Positions 45,291 to 54,652 of a stretch of 64,000 bases of DNA are shown here, piece by piece. How positions within the stretch are numbered: position 1 is the stretch's first letter; every line of letters begins with the position of its first letter. A program made the translations under genes and the position numbers. The notes beneath the pieces were generated by a model. That model was not told where the DNA came from, searched no databases, and saw nothing but the letters and a program-made list of their open reading frames with translations. The DNA comes from Neobacillus massiliamazoniensis (GTDB lineage Bacteria; Bacillota; Bacilli; Bacillales; Cytobacillaceae), in NCBI RefSeq assembly GCF_001048695.1, contig NZ_CVRB01000001.1, positions 62,001-126,000 on the forward strand. The letters run 5' to 3'.

Positions 45291-46305
45291 AATGGTATTT
45301 TTTATAAAATTTTTCCGATTCTTCTCTCATTCTCTCAACAAGGGATAGAGGGGTTAACACTTTGGCATCACTCCCCCATGTAAGCAGCCAACGAACTAAT
45401 CCGTCACTTATGATAGCTTGTGTCGAAATGCGAAATGTGTCTTCCCCAATCGGACGAACAGCAACCTCACGTCCGAAGCGATCAATCACTACATTGATTA
45501 AATGTGCATCAAATTCAATTTCAATCAGTGACTCTTCTCCCGAATACATGTGAAAAAGCTTTTCGGTATACTTTGTTATATTAAAAAAAGGATCACAAAC
45601 AAAGGTTTCGTTACAAGAAGTAACATCTCTCATTCGATCCACTCTGTAGTGGCGGATTTCCGTATTTGGCAAATATTCTCCGATCAAATAATAATAGTCA
45701 TTATTCCAAACTAGAGCATATGGCTTTACCCTGTAAAACTCTCCATTTCGATTAAACTGGAACTTTTTATTTAGATCGTATTTTCCATACTTAAATTGTA
45801 TTATTTGAGAATTTGAAATAGCCGTATGTAATTCATGAATCGTGTATTTTATTTTATGATCTTCACTTTTTACGCTTTCAGAAACGAGAATCCTATTTTT
45901 TAGTTGTTTTGCTTGGTTTTCACTTGTTAATTTTTCAATCTTACTTATTAGATTTTCCGTCTCCGCCTTAGAGATAAACTTTGCAGCAGAAACTGCATCT
46001 ATTAGCATACGCAATTCGTATATTTCGAACAATCGATTCTGGTGGCTGTAGTATTTTTCAACACCGTCTTTTTCTTGATTTATCGTCACATCAAATAATT
46101 TAGATTCTTCTAACTCCTTCAAATCGGATCTAATTGCCTTTATTCCAACGTTAACGTCATATTCCTCATAAAATTTATCAAGAATTTGTTTTAAGGTTAA
46201 TTCATTGTCCTCATCAGTATATTTTTTTAGTAAATCTTGTAATCTAATAAGCCGTTCTTTGACAGTTATTTTTTGAGAAGTAGAGTCACTTGGCTTTGCT
46301 TTCAA
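45289..46305 (-). CDS. WYL-domain transcriptional regulator
   Basis: A 338-residue protein with an N-terminal winged helix-turn-helix (about 10-75: LTLKQILDKFYEEYDVNVGI then KAIRSDLKELEE) and a WYL domain (about 150-260) with VKPYALVWNNDYYYLIG and IRHYRVDRM, followed by a C-terminal extension. WYL proteins bind nucleic acid or nucleotide ligands, and BrxR/CapW members control phage-defence operons. The best start is the TTG at 46305 behind GGAGTGA; an upstream TTG at 46377 would add 24 residues. It is upstream of, and codirectional with, the helicase-nuclease pair but has its own terminator. Confidence 0.87.
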   Translation of the reverse strand: MKAKPSDSTSQKITVKERLIRLQDLLKKYTDEDNELTLKQILDKFYEEYDVNVGIKAIRSDLKELEESKLFDVTINQEKDGVEKYYSHQNRLFEIYELRMLIDAVSAAKFISKAETENLISKIEKLTSENQAKQLKNRILVSESVKSEDHKIKYTIHELHTAISNSQIIQFKYGKYDLNKKFQFNRNGEFYRVKPYALVWNNDYYYLIGEYLPNTEIRHYRVDRMRDVTSCNETFVCDPFFNITKYTEKLFHMYSGEESLIEIEFDAHLINVVIDRFGREVAVRPIGEDTFRISTQAIISDGLVRWLLTWGSDAKVLTPLSLVERMREESEKFYKKYH

Positions 46306-46425
46306 AATAATCACTCCGTAAAGTCCATTGTGTAAGATTGAACTTCTATTAAACGAATCTTTATTTAAATTCCACAAAATCGAAATAAATTCCTTTATTT
46401 TTTATTTCATTCTAAAGAAGTACGT

Positions 46426-46460
46426 ACTAAAAACACACTGTGAAAATAATGTTCACAGTG
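46426..46460 (-). terminator. Terminator of the small Lys-rich protein gene
   Basis: CACTGTGAA / TTCACAGTG, a perfect 9-bp stem with a 7-nt loop, followed on the minus strand by TGTGTTTTTAG. It lies 22 nt beyond the stop. Confidence 0.75.
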
Positions 46461-46481
46461 CGATTGAATTTATAGTTCAGT

Positions 46482-46592
46482 CTATTTTTTCTTATTCTTT
46501 TGGTTAGCTTTTTTTGCATTATCGCTTTTGCCATTGCCATTCTTCGAGGCTACGGATTTTTGTTTTTTGTTATTTTTTGATTTTTTTGCCAT
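46482..46592 (-). CDS. Small Lys/Asn-rich protein, 36 residues
   Basis: Translated by hand: MAKKSKNNKKQKSVASKNGN followed by a similar Lys/Asn-rich tail, 36 residues with about 16 lysines and no acidic residue except one Asp. A GAGAGGA site lies 8 nt upstream of the chosen ATG; three further in-frame ATGs overlap the ribosome site. A strong terminator follows the stop, which supports a real transcript. I do not recognise the family. It could be a nucleic-acid-binding or spore-associated small protein, but nothing in the sequence proves it. Confidence 0.6.
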   Translation of the reverse strand: MAKKSKNNKKQKSVASKNGNGKSDNAKKANQKNKKK

Positions 46593-46672
46593 CATCATCA
46601 TCCTCTCGGTAAATAGAATGTATTGCACTTGTATCTTAATATAGATTATTCACATATGGTAAAATTTCACAT

Positions 46673-46702
46673 AAAAAAGGCGACTTTGTGCCGCCTTTTT
46701 TT
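46673..46702. terminator. Bidirectional terminator-like hairpin without an assigned gene
   Basis: AAAAAAGGCG / CGCCTTTTTTT (with a small imperfect top) gives A- and T-tracts on either side. No annotated gene ends here, so it may end an unseen short transcript. Confidence 0.55.
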
Positions 46703-47075
46703 GTCCTATAATATTGAAGTTTGAAGCATTTAAAGTGACATCAAATAAATTATAAGAAATAGCTGCCTCTTTTGAGATAGCTTTTATACTTAGGAAAATT
46801 CTTTTACGCTTTTTTTCGAGTTGCTAGGAAAATACAAATTTTATAGCATTTCTCTCCTATAATCCTGTAAATCTCTTCCCTTTTAATACTTGTTTAACAA
46901 TTTATTACCAAACCTTAACGTTGGATTTACAATAACTTTTCAGAGGTAATGTAAACTCATAATTAGTTAAAAATTATATATGGTAGCTAATTGTTAATAT
47001 AAAAAATATTTCTCCTCACTCCACACCTTAAACTTAAATTCAATAAAACATCGATACAACAGTATAGGAGGGTTT
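46703..47075. other. Leader/intergenic region of the NitT/TauT operon
   Basis: About 370 AT-rich bases without an open frame. I looked for thiamine (TPP) or other riboswitch landmarks and saw none. An imperfect hairpin around 46757-46783 is the only structure noted. Confidence 0.4.
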
Positions 47076-47894
47076 ATGGAAACATCAACATTCAGCAAAA
47101 CGACTTTAAAAACTAAAAAACACTTTACATTTAAATATGGAAAGAATGCTTGGCGTCGTCGACTCCTGGCAGTTGTCACTCCTATAATTCTACTTTTAGT
47201 TTGGCAAATTTTTGTGTTAATCGGGTTATTAGATAGCCGTTTTTTCCCTACTCCTACTTCAATAATGATACAAGGCTATGAAGATATTTTATCTGGTCAG
47301 TTGCTTAACGATGTAACAATCAGCCTTACTCGGATACTGATCGGTTTCATAGGAGGAGCCATACCAGGTATTTTATTAGGGCTCAGTATGGGGCTCTTTA
47401 AGCCAGTACGTTATGTTTTGGACCCTATTATTTCCTCCACTTATCCAATTCCTAAACTTGCACTTATGCCTTTAATCATGCTGATTTTTGGTTTAGGTGA
47501 AACTGAAAAATATGTTGTGATCATGATTGGTGTATTTTTTCCTGTTTTGATTAGCACCGTTACAGGTGTTTTACAGCTTGATAAGAGGTATATGGATGTA
47601 GCAAAGGATTTTGGGGCTTCACGATTAGAGTATTACACTACCATTGCATTACCAGGATCATTGCCAATGATTTTTACTGGCTTAAAATTAGGTCTTGGAA
47701 TGTCACTACTGTTTCTGATGACTGCTGAGATGGAAGGGGCCACAGGAGGCATTGGTTACAGAATATGGATTTCCTACAGTATCTTTCAAATAAAGGATAT
47801 GTATGTGGGTTTTATATTGATGGCATTAATCGGGTACTTTTCTAACCTGCTTTTAGATGAAATAGAGGCCAAGATCGTGCCTTGGAAGAGTTGA
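47076..47894 (+). CDS. NitT/TauT-type ABC permease
   Basis: A 272-residue permease with about six membrane segments. The family ATPase-contact loop appears as VAKDFGASRLEYYTTIALPGSLP (about 173-195). It is related to the SsuC/TauC/NrtB/ThiX permeases for sulfonates, nitrate or pyrimidines. The ATG sits 4 nt after GGAGG. It is the first gene of a permease-ATPase-binding protein unit. Confidence 0.9.
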   Translation: METSTFSKTTLKTKKHFTFKYGKNAWRRRLLAVVTPIILLLVWQIFVLIGLLDSRFFPTPTSIMIQGYEDILSGQLLNDVTISLTRILIGFIGGAIPGILLGLSMGLFKPVRYVLDPIISSTYPIPKLALMPLIMLIFGLGETEKYVVIMIGVFFPVLISTVTGVLQLDKRYMDVAKDFGASRLEYYTTIALPGSLPMIFTGLKLGLGMSLLFLMTAEMEGATGGIGYRIWISYSIFQIKDMYVGFILMALIGYFSNLLLDEIEAKIVPWKS

Positions 47895-47942
47895 GATACA
47901 TACATTAGATAGTTTACTATCAACACTCTTAGGAGGTATTGC

Positions 47943-48719
47943 ATGAGTATGGATCAAGCAGATTACAAGATAAAAATAGATTCATTGGGGAAAGAATTTG
48001 AAAGTCCACGGAAAAATGTAATTGCTATTGAAAACGTATCTTTAGAGATTAAACAGGGTGAATTTGTTTGTATAGTCGGTCCTAGTGGTTGTGGTAAAAC
48101 GACTCTTTTACGAATCTTAGGAGGGTTTGAAGAAAAATCTACTGGTACCGTGTCGATCATACATAAAGATTCTGAAAAGCCTTTAAAATCAACAGTTTTT
48201 CAGGAAGACTCCATCTTTCCCTGGATGACCGTTCGAAAAAATATTGCCTATGGGCTTAAGATACGAAAATTGCCAAGAAAAGAGATCAAAAAAATAACGG
48301 ATCATTATATTGAAAAAATTGGTTTAGCTAAGTTCGCAGAATCTTATCCCCACCAATTATCTGGAGGAATGAAACAGCGTGTCAGCATTGCTAGAGCTTT
48401 TGCCATCGACCCAGAAATTCTTTTGATGGACGAGCCCTTTTCGAACTTAGACGAGCAAAATAGATTCAAATTACAAAAAGAACTTTTACGGATCTGGGAA
48501 GAAACAAACAAAACGGTAGTGTTTATTACCCATAGCATCGATGAAGCCATTTTTTTATCTGATCGTGTTTTTGTCATGAGTTCTCATCCTGGAACCATAT
48601 CAGCAAGTTTTTTAGTAGATATTCCACGACCTAGAACCATCGAAAAGGTTCGTCAAAGTGAGAGATTTCAACAGTTATTTGGAGAAATTTGGGGTCTGTT
48701 GAAAAGTGAAGTAATGTGA
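47943..48719 (+). CDS. NitT/TauT-type ABC ATPase
   Basis: A 258-residue ABC ATPase. Walker A is GPSGCGKTT, the Q-loop is FQEDSIFPWM, the signature is LSGGMKQRVSIARAF, Walker B is ILLMDEPFSNLD, and the switch His is in FITHSIDEA. It follows the permease by 48 nt, with AGGAGG before the ATG. The closest families are SsuB/TauB-like. Confidence 0.93.
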   Translation: MSMDQADYKIKIDSLGKEFESPRKNVIAIENVSLEIKQGEFVCIVGPSGCGKTTLLRILGGFEEKSTGTVSIIHKDSEKPLKSTVFQEDSIFPWMTVRKNIAYGLKIRKLPRKEIKKITDHYIEKIGLAKFAESYPHQLSGGMKQRVSIARAFAIDPEILLMDEPFSNLDEQNRFKLQKELLRIWEETNKTVVFITHSIDEAIFLSDRVFVMSSHPGTISASFLVDIPRPRTIEKVRQSERFQQLFGEIWGLLKSEVM

Positions 48720-48785
48720 TTCCAAAAAAATTGAAGTAATGAACAACCAAAATAAATGAAATAGATTATGAAGGAGAGATTGCAA

Positions 48786-49865
48786 ATGAATCGCAAAAAT
48801 ATTGTAAATATCTTAGCTTCAGGAATGATCATTACCTCGTTATTAGCTGGTTGTGGAGTAAGTTCTTCCTCGAAAACCTCCGCAAATGCTACGAGTCAAG
48901 GGAATGCCAACTCAAATCAATTACAAACTGTGAAAGTAGCGATGGATGATCCCTCTCCAGCAATGGCTGGTCTTGTCTTAGCTGATAAACTAGGTTACTT
49001 TAAGGAAGAAGGAATCAAGTTTGAACCAGTGACCTTTGCTTCTGGCGCAGATTCCATGACAGGTCTTACTTCTAATCAAGTGGATGTAGCTTCTGGTTTA
49101 ATTTCAGCATCAATATTTAATTCAGTTCAACAAGGGTTGAATGTAAGTATCGTTGCTGACCAGGGAAGGAATCAACCAGGGAAGGGCTTTTTTGAATTTG
49201 TTTTACGAAAAGATGTAGCTGATAAAGTGAAGGATTATTCCCAACTGAAGGGTCTTACGCTGGCAATTGCCTCCAAAGGAAACATTAATCAATTGGTACT
49301 GGATAAAGTGTTAGAAAAAGGTGGACTTACGGAAAAAGATATTACCCTTAAGGTTGTAGATGATTTTAATGACTTTAACATTGCTATGGCAAACAAGGCA
49401 ATAGATGGTGCAGTGCAAATTGAACCAAATATTAGTGTAGGTATTAAGCAAAATATTTTAGTTCCATTCAAAGATCCACAGGAATATGCACCTAACGAAG
49501 AGACTGGTGTTATCATGTATAGTCCAGATTTCGCTAAGAAAAAAGACCTGGCTACTCATTTTATGACAGCTTATTTAAAAGGAGTAAGGGCATACGATAA
49601 CGCATTCATTAATGGAAGCGAAAATAAAGACAAAATTGCAAAGATTATGTCTGAGTACATGAAGACACCTGTTGACCAACTTGACCAAATGAATATGCCT
49701 CTCCTTGATCCAAACGGTTACGTTGATCCAAAGGCAATACAATCTGATGAGGACTGGTATGTACAACAAGGTACTATTAAGAAGCCCATTTCAGCAGATA
49801 AGGTTGTAAATTCGGAATTTGTGAATGCTGCAATTAAAACAATCGGAGAATATAAAAAACAATAA
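48786..49865 (+). CDS. NitT/TauT-type substrate-binding lipoprotein
   Basis: A 359-residue lipoprotein with lipobox SLLAGC and a Ser/Asn-rich linker after the Cys. The body has the NMT1/THI5-like or SsuA-like form (GLVLADKLGYFKEEGIKFE, QVDVASGLISA, PNEETGVIMYS). I chose the ATG at 48786, with AAGGAGAG seven bases upstream, over one six codons earlier. The ligand is not determinable; candidates include pyrimidine, sulfonate and nitrate-like compounds. Confidence 0.88.
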   Translation: MNRKNIVNILASGMIITSLLAGCGVSSSSKTSANATSQGNANSNQLQTVKVAMDDPSPAMAGLVLADKLGYFKEEGIKFEPVTFASGADSMTGLTSNQVDVASGLISASIFNSVQQGLNVSIVADQGRNQPGKGFFEFVLRKDVADKVKDYSQLKGLTLAIASKGNINQLVLDKVLEKGGLTEKDITLKVVDDFNDFNIAMANKAIDGAVQIEPNISVGIKQNILVPFKDPQEYAPNEETGVIMYSPDFAKKKDLATHFMTAYLKGVRAYDNAFINGSENKDKIAKIMSEYMKTPVDQLDQMNMPLLDPNGYVDPKAIQSDEDWYVQQGTIKKPISADKVVNSEFVNAAIKTIGEYKKQ

Positions 49866-49939
49866 TGGATAAGAATGCCCTAAGAATACTCGAGGGCACT
49901 GAAAATCTGCCGAATTTTTCATTTACTGAATACACCTAT

Positions 49940-49992
49940 AAAAAAAGCCGACATTCATTCACGTATTATTGGGGTGAAAAGTCGGCTTTTTC
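49940..49992. terminator. Bidirectional terminator
   Basis: AAAAAAGCCGAC (49941-49952) pairs with GTCGGCTTTTT (49981-49991). It separates the convergent binding-protein and aminotransferase genes. Confidence 0.85.
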
Positions 49993-50056
49993 TTAATTTT
50001 TTAGCTATGTTTTGCTTTACTTAACCAACTGCTACCGTTACATAATCATAGTTAAA

Positions 50057-51430
50057 TTATACTCGTGCTCCAAGAAGTGATTCCACACTTTCACGGAATA
50101 CTTTTGTATGACGATCAATATCTTCAACTGTTGTCTGGGAAGAAATCAGTGCCATGTTGTGGAAAGGAGTCATTAAAATTCCTCGATTTAGAGCATACAG
50201 GTGCATGTAGCGATCCAGTTCATAATCAGCTGCTGAAGCGGCTTCCCCACCGTTTTTTGGTGGAGTGTCACGGAACCAATACTCTGTACGGCAACCGAGA
50301 CGCTTAACAATCCAAGGGAGGTTATGTTCTTTAATCACCGACTCCACACCATCACAAAAACGTTTGGCTAGAGAAATATTTCGATCATAGGCTTCCGCTG
50401 TAAGAACATTTTCCAAGGTTGCACGCATTGCGGCCATTGATAGGGCATTCCCTGCTAGAGTGCCTCCAATACCGCCGACATCGGCACCCTCAATGTCTAT
50501 CGTACCACGGATTCGCTGAGCTAGTTCTTCACTGAAACCGTACACAGCTGTTGGAATCCCTGCACCAATTGCTTTCCCAACTGTTAACATATCCGGTTTG
50601 AGCCCATAGGTTCCAGTATAACCTCCAGGACCAGCACTCATCGTATGCGTTTCATCATAAATCAATATAGTACCCGTACGACGAGTAATTTCTCGTAAAG
50701 CTTCTAGGTACCCAGGATCAGGATGAATAATACCTATATTGGTCATAGCTGGCTCGGCAAGAACGGCAGCGACATCCCCGGGAGCCAGAGCTTTCTCTAA
50801 TGCTTCAATATCATTAAATTCTACGACCTTGGATGTTTGAGTAACATCGGTTTGTGGACCGATATTCCCATGTCTAGGAATAGGCACACCATCTTGCAAT
50901 GTAATGAAGGCTTCATCAACCGTCCCATGATAACTATAATTGAATACCAATATATACTTTCGTTTGGTGAGATGTCGGGCTAAACGTAGGGCAAAACGGT
51001 TCGCGTCTGTTGCTGAAATCGCTACTTGCCAGTAAGGTAGACCAAACCGGCGAGAAAGCTCTTCTCCTACCCAGACTGAATCTTCTGTCGGTAACATAAA
51101 AGTAACGCCGTTATCTATTCTCTCTTTAATAGCAGAAATGGCACTTTCAGGGGCATGACCTGTCATAGAGCCTGTGTCACCTAAACAGAAATCAATATAC
51201 CGATGGTCGTCTACATCGGTAAAATGAGCACCATGGCCACTTTTCACAAAAACGGGGTAGCTCCCAGCCCATTTGACCATCCAGTTCATCGGTACTCCAT
51301 CGATTAAACTTTTCTTGGCACGCTCGAATAATTCCTTGGAACGAGGGTGAGTTTCTTCGAAGAGCTGCAGTTCTTTATCTAAAAGTTCCTTTAAACGATT
51401 TCTATTGATCATGATCACATTCCTATTCAT
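50057..51430 (-). CDS. Class III aminotransferase (HemL-like)
   Basis: A 457-residue PLP-dependent enzyme in the glutamate-1-semialdehyde aminomutase/class III aminotransferase group. The PLP lysine is in LTVGKAIGAGIP, the cofactor Asp is in LIYDETHTM, and the substrate-loop stretch is FNYSYHGTVDEAF. GSYPVFVKSGHGAHFTDVD at the N-terminus is typical. Either the first ATG or one seven codons later could be used. It is downstream of the amidohydrolase gene and probably part of the same catabolic region. It is unlikely to be the haem-biosynthesis HemL given its neighbours. Confidence 0.87.
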   Translation of the reverse strand: MNRNVIMINRNRLKELLDKELQLFEETHPRSKELFERAKKSLIDGVPMNWMVKWAGSYPVFVKSGHGAHFTDVDDHRYIDFCLGDTGSMTGHAPESAISAIKERIDNGVTFMLPTEDSVWVGEELSRRFGLPYWQVAISATDANRFALRLARHLTKRKYILVFNYSYHGTVDEAFITLQDGVPIPRHGNIGPQTDVTQTSKVVEFNDIEALEKALAPGDVAAVLAEPAMTNIGIIHPDPGYLEALREITRRTGTILIYDETHTMSAGPGGYTGTYGLKPDMLTVGKAIGAGIPTAVYGFSEELAQRIRGTIDIEGADVGGIGGTLAGNALSMAAMRATLENVLTAEAYDRNISLAKRFCDGVESVIKEHNLPWIVKRLGCRTEYWFRDTPPKNGGEAASAADYELDRYMHLYALNRGILMTPFHNMALISSQTTVEDIDRHTKVFRESVESLLGARV

Positions 51431-51519
51431 TTTCCCTCATCCTAACTATTGTTCATTAACTGAACTTTTTTGATCAATCTCCAGCCACGTCAGTTGAATT
51501 AAACCGATTTTCACCTTGC

Positions 51520-53133
51520 TCATAAGGAGAATTCCTCAACAATTTCATGAACCACTTTTCCGTCTACCATCGTGAAAACAACCTTTGTATTTTTAATTTC
51601 CTCGTAAGGAACGTCAAATAAATTTCGATCAAGGACAATGATATCCGCCAATTTTCCGGCTTTAATTGTTCCTAGTTCCTGTTCGCGAAATGAACCGTAG
51701 GCTGGTGCAGCTGTATAAGCATACAAGGCATCTTTTAAGGAAATGCGCTCGTTTCCATCCCATACAACTCCTTCATCGTCTAACCTTGTTACTGCACGAT
51801 AAATTCCGGGCAGCGGGCTTAGCCCGACGACAGGATAGTCTGTGCCAAATACCATGGTTGTGCCTCGATCTATCATGGTTTTCAGTAAATAGTTATATTT
51901 CATTCGCTCTTCACCGATGAGTTCCTCGTAGACATCTCTTGTCGTGACATTGATATGCTCCGGTTGAACTGAGGCAAGGACCCCCAATTGGCCAAACCGG
52001 TCAATATCGTTTGGATGAATCATTTCGACATGTTCAATCGAGTGCCGCGAATCCCTGACCCCATTTTCCTGTTGTGCCTTTTCAAATGCATCCAGTGCCA
52101 AGTGAACCGCCCCATCTCCAATACAATGGAAACGGACCCTGAATCCTTCCCGATCTGCCTCAACTGTCCATTTTTTGATCGTTTCCTCCGGGAACACGGT
52201 CCCTCCCTTTGTAGACAGATTGTTGGAATACGGTTCGAGCAAGTAGGCAGTAAAACTGGTGGTCACACCATCGGCAAACTGCTTGAAGCCGCAAAATTGA
52301 ACCATATTACTTTTATATTTGTCTCGTAAACTCTTGGCTAACTCCAGGTCGCCATTCAATGGAGCGACGAAATGAACTCTTGTCGTCAGCTTGCCGGCTT
52401 CCTCATAATCGGCATAAAGCTCGGCCTCCTCGACACTCATGTCTGGAATCCTTAAAAGGTCATGGACAGACGTGACCCCGTTTTTAGCTGCTTCTTTTAA
52501 GAAGTTATCAAGTAATTTTTCCTTTATTTCAAGACTAATAGGCAGCACACTTGTAACCAGACCCACAGCATGCTCCAATAATAGCCCTGTCGGCTCGCCA
52601 TGCTCATCCTTGACAATTTCTCCGTATGCTGGATTTTCCGTATCTCGGTTAATCCCTGCCAGCTCCAATGCTTTAGAATTAACCCAAGCACTATGAAACT
52701 CCGCCTGATACAAGAGAACGGGGCGGTCCGGAATGAGTTCATCCAAATAGCAGCGATGCGGCTCGCCTTCCTCCCATTGATTTTGTTCCCAACTGCACCC
52801 GATGACGAATGGTTCGTACGGTTTTGCATCGGCATATTTTTTGACCATTTGGGCCGCCTCTTTTGCCGACCTTGCAGAATGAAGCCGGACACTATCATTC
52901 AACAGCCCGCCCATTAATAAATGAATGTGAAAGTCATGAAAACCCGGCATAATCAGTTGGTCCTCAAAATGATAGATTTTCGTTTTTTCATCCGTATACT
53001 TTTTACAATCTTCTATTGCTGTAACTTCAGCAATTTTATTTTCTTTTATTAAAATAGCCGCAGGTTCTGGGGTGTCTGCCTCCCCGATTAAAACGGCGTT
53101 TCCACTAATCACAATGTCTGCAATGAATGTCAA
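51520..53133 (-). CDS. YtcJ-like metal-dependent amidohydrolase
   Basis: A 537-residue TIM-barrel amidohydrolase (COG1574, YtcJ/LAF3-like). The metal motif HDFHIH follows the small beta domain, and further ligands are in FRVRFHCIGDGAVHLALD and VFGTDYPVVGLSPL. The start is taken as the TTG at 53133, preceded by AAGGAGAGG with a 6-nt spacer, which gives MTFIADIVISG; a longer form would overlap the permease gene. It probably opens an amide or formyl bond of a compound brought in by the permease. The substrate is unknown. Confidence 0.85.
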   Translation of the reverse strand: MTFIADIVISGNAVLIGEADTPEPAAILIKENKIAEVTAIEDCKKYTDEKTKIYHFEDQLIMPGFHDFHIHLLMGGLLNDSVRLHSARSAKEAAQMVKKYADAKPYEPFVIGCSWEQNQWEEGEPHRCYLDELIPDRPVLLYQAEFHSAWVNSKALELAGINRDTENPAYGEIVKDEHGEPTGLLLEHAVGLVTSVLPISLEIKEKLLDNFLKEAAKNGVTSVHDLLRIPDMSVEEAELYADYEEAGKLTTRVHFVAPLNGDLELAKSLRDKYKSNMVQFCGFKQFADGVTTSFTAYLLEPYSNNLSTKGGTVFPEETIKKWTVEADREGFRVRFHCIGDGAVHLALDAFEKAQQENGVRDSRHSIEHVEMIHPNDIDRFGQLGVLASVQPEHINVTTRDVYEELIGEERMKYNYLLKTMIDRGTTMVFGTDYPVVGLSPLPGIYRAVTRLDDEGVVWDGNERISLKDALYAYTAAPAYGSFREQELGTIKAGKLADIIVLDRNLFDVPYEEIKNTKVVFTMVDGKVVHEIVEEFSL

Positions 53134-53146
53134 TGGTATCCTCTCC

Positions 53147-54502
53147 TTACAAAGATAATTCGTTACTTGAATCGTCAAAATCGATTTGCGGTGGCTGGAC
53201 CCGGAACATTTTGGTTTTATATGCCAAATAGATAAGGCCTACAGCCACCCATATTCCTCCAAGCATCATGGAGTTACCATCTAAGCCACTCCACAATTTG
53301 ATTGATATAATTGCCCCAATCAATGGAAGAATGAGATATAGAACCGTACCTTTAAACGACCTTTGTTTTCCTTTTATAAAATAATGGGCGATCACGCTTA
53401 GGTTAACAAACGTAAAGGCAATTAAGGCACCGAAATTTATAAATGATGTAACTGTAACAAGGTCTGTAAATAGGGATGCCAAGGCAATGACCCCAACAAG
53501 GATGATATTATTCACAGGTGTTCGAAACTTCGGATGGATATAAGCAAAAAATTTCTTTGGAATAACAGAATCTCTCCCCATCGCGTAAAGAATTCTAGAA
53601 ACGCTTGCATGTGATGCCATAGCGGAAGTGAAACAGCATACAATCATAGCAGCAATGAAAAGGGCATTAAAAAATGTACCACCGATTATTTTTATTACCT
53701 CTATCGCTGCTGTATCAAGGTTTTGATAGGAAGTAAAATCCGGATGAACCAGATGCGAAATATAAGAAATAAGGATAAACGTTATGCCGGCAAAAAGTGT
53801 AACAAAGATGATGGCTTTGGGAATGGTTCTTTCAGGTTTAATCGTTTCTTCGGCAAAAGTTGTGAGGGCATCAAAGCCTAAAAAGGATAAACAAAGAATC
53901 GATGCTCCTGAAAAAATAGCGACTAAAGAAGTGTGTGAATTCATAAATGGGTTAATAGAAAAGATTGTTCCTTGACCGGTTCCATGAAGAAGAGCTTTTA
54001 CACTTAAAATAATAAAGAAAATCAGCACGAGGTATTGAAATCCAAGAAGAATCATATTCATAGTCACGGTAACCTTCATTCCGATGACATTGAGAATCGT
54101 GACAATCAGAATCATGGCGATGATCCAAACGCTAAATGGAATGGATGGGAAATATTGTGTTAAATAGAGGCCCATAACAAGAAAATTAATCATAGGAATA
54201 AACATATAATCCATTAGTATGGCCCAGCCCACCATGAAACCAAGGTGTGAATTGATTGATTTTTGGGTATAAGAATAGGCTGAACCTGCAATCGGGTACG
54301 CTTTACCCATCCGGCCATAGCTATAAGCCGTAAACAGCATCGCGAAGAGTGCAAGTATGTAAACGGATGGTGTTACCCCCTTTGAAATCGATTCCACGAT
54401 TCCAAATGTGGAAAAGACGGTTAATGGAGCCATATACGCCAGCCCCAATAAAACTAAATGAAAGAAATTTAAAGACCTTTGTAATTGAACTGGTTTTTCC
54501 AT
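53147..54502 (-). CDS. APC family amino acid/polyamine permease
   Basis: A 451-residue permease with about twelve membrane segments. The first helix has the G-x-A unwound motif (LGLAYMAPLTVFSTFG), and SGASILCLSFLGFDALTTFAEE marks the helix 6 region. It is 13 nt ahead of the amidohydrolase TTG start, so the two are co-transcribed. It could import an amino acid amide, hydantoin or polyamine; the ligand is not predicted. Confidence 0.88.
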   Translation of the reverse strand: MEKPVQLQRSLNFFHLVLLGLAYMAPLTVFSTFGIVESISKGVTPSVYILALFAMLFTAYSYGRMGKAYPIAGSAYSYTQKSINSHLGFMVGWAILMDYMFIPMINFLVMGLYLTQYFPSIPFSVWIIAMILIVTILNVIGMKVTVTMNMILLGFQYLVLIFFIILSVKALLHGTGQGTIFSINPFMNSHTSLVAIFSGASILCLSFLGFDALTTFAEETIKPERTIPKAIIFVTLFAGITFILISYISHLVHPDFTSYQNLDTAAIEVIKIIGGTFFNALFIAAMIVCCFTSAMASHASVSRILYAMGRDSVIPKKFFAYIHPKFRTPVNNIILVGVIALASLFTDLVTVTSFINFGALIAFTFVNLSVIAHYFIKGKQRSFKGTVLYLILPLIGAIISIKLWSGLDGNSMMLGGIWVAVGLIYLAYKTKMFRVQPPQIDFDDSSNELSL

Positions 54503-54577
54503 ATATCACTTTCCTCTCATTATTTTTTAAAATAGAAATGCAATTTCTATGCTTACCAACAATACTGATTATTCAGA

Positions 54578-54646
54578 AAACAAAAAGAAGGCTGACTCAC
54601 ACAAAATACCATTTTAGATTTAAAAACAGTATTTTTGAGTCAGCCT
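54578..54646 (-). terminator. Terminator after hyuB
   Basis: AGGCTGACTCA (54589-54599) pairs perfectly with TGAGTCAGCCT (54636-54646), with a further paired upper stem. On the minus strand it is followed by TCTTTTTGTTTT. It divides the hyu genes from the permease operon. Confidence 0.8.
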
Positions 54647-54652
54647 CATAAC

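Noticed and set aside
46703..47075. TPP or other riboswitch ahead of the NitT/TauT operon
   Set aside because: No conserved riboswitch cores were visible; only an imperfect hairpin.
50057..51430. Haem-biosynthesis hemL
   Set aside because: It resembles HemL in fold, but the neighbours are catabolic and no other haem genes are present.
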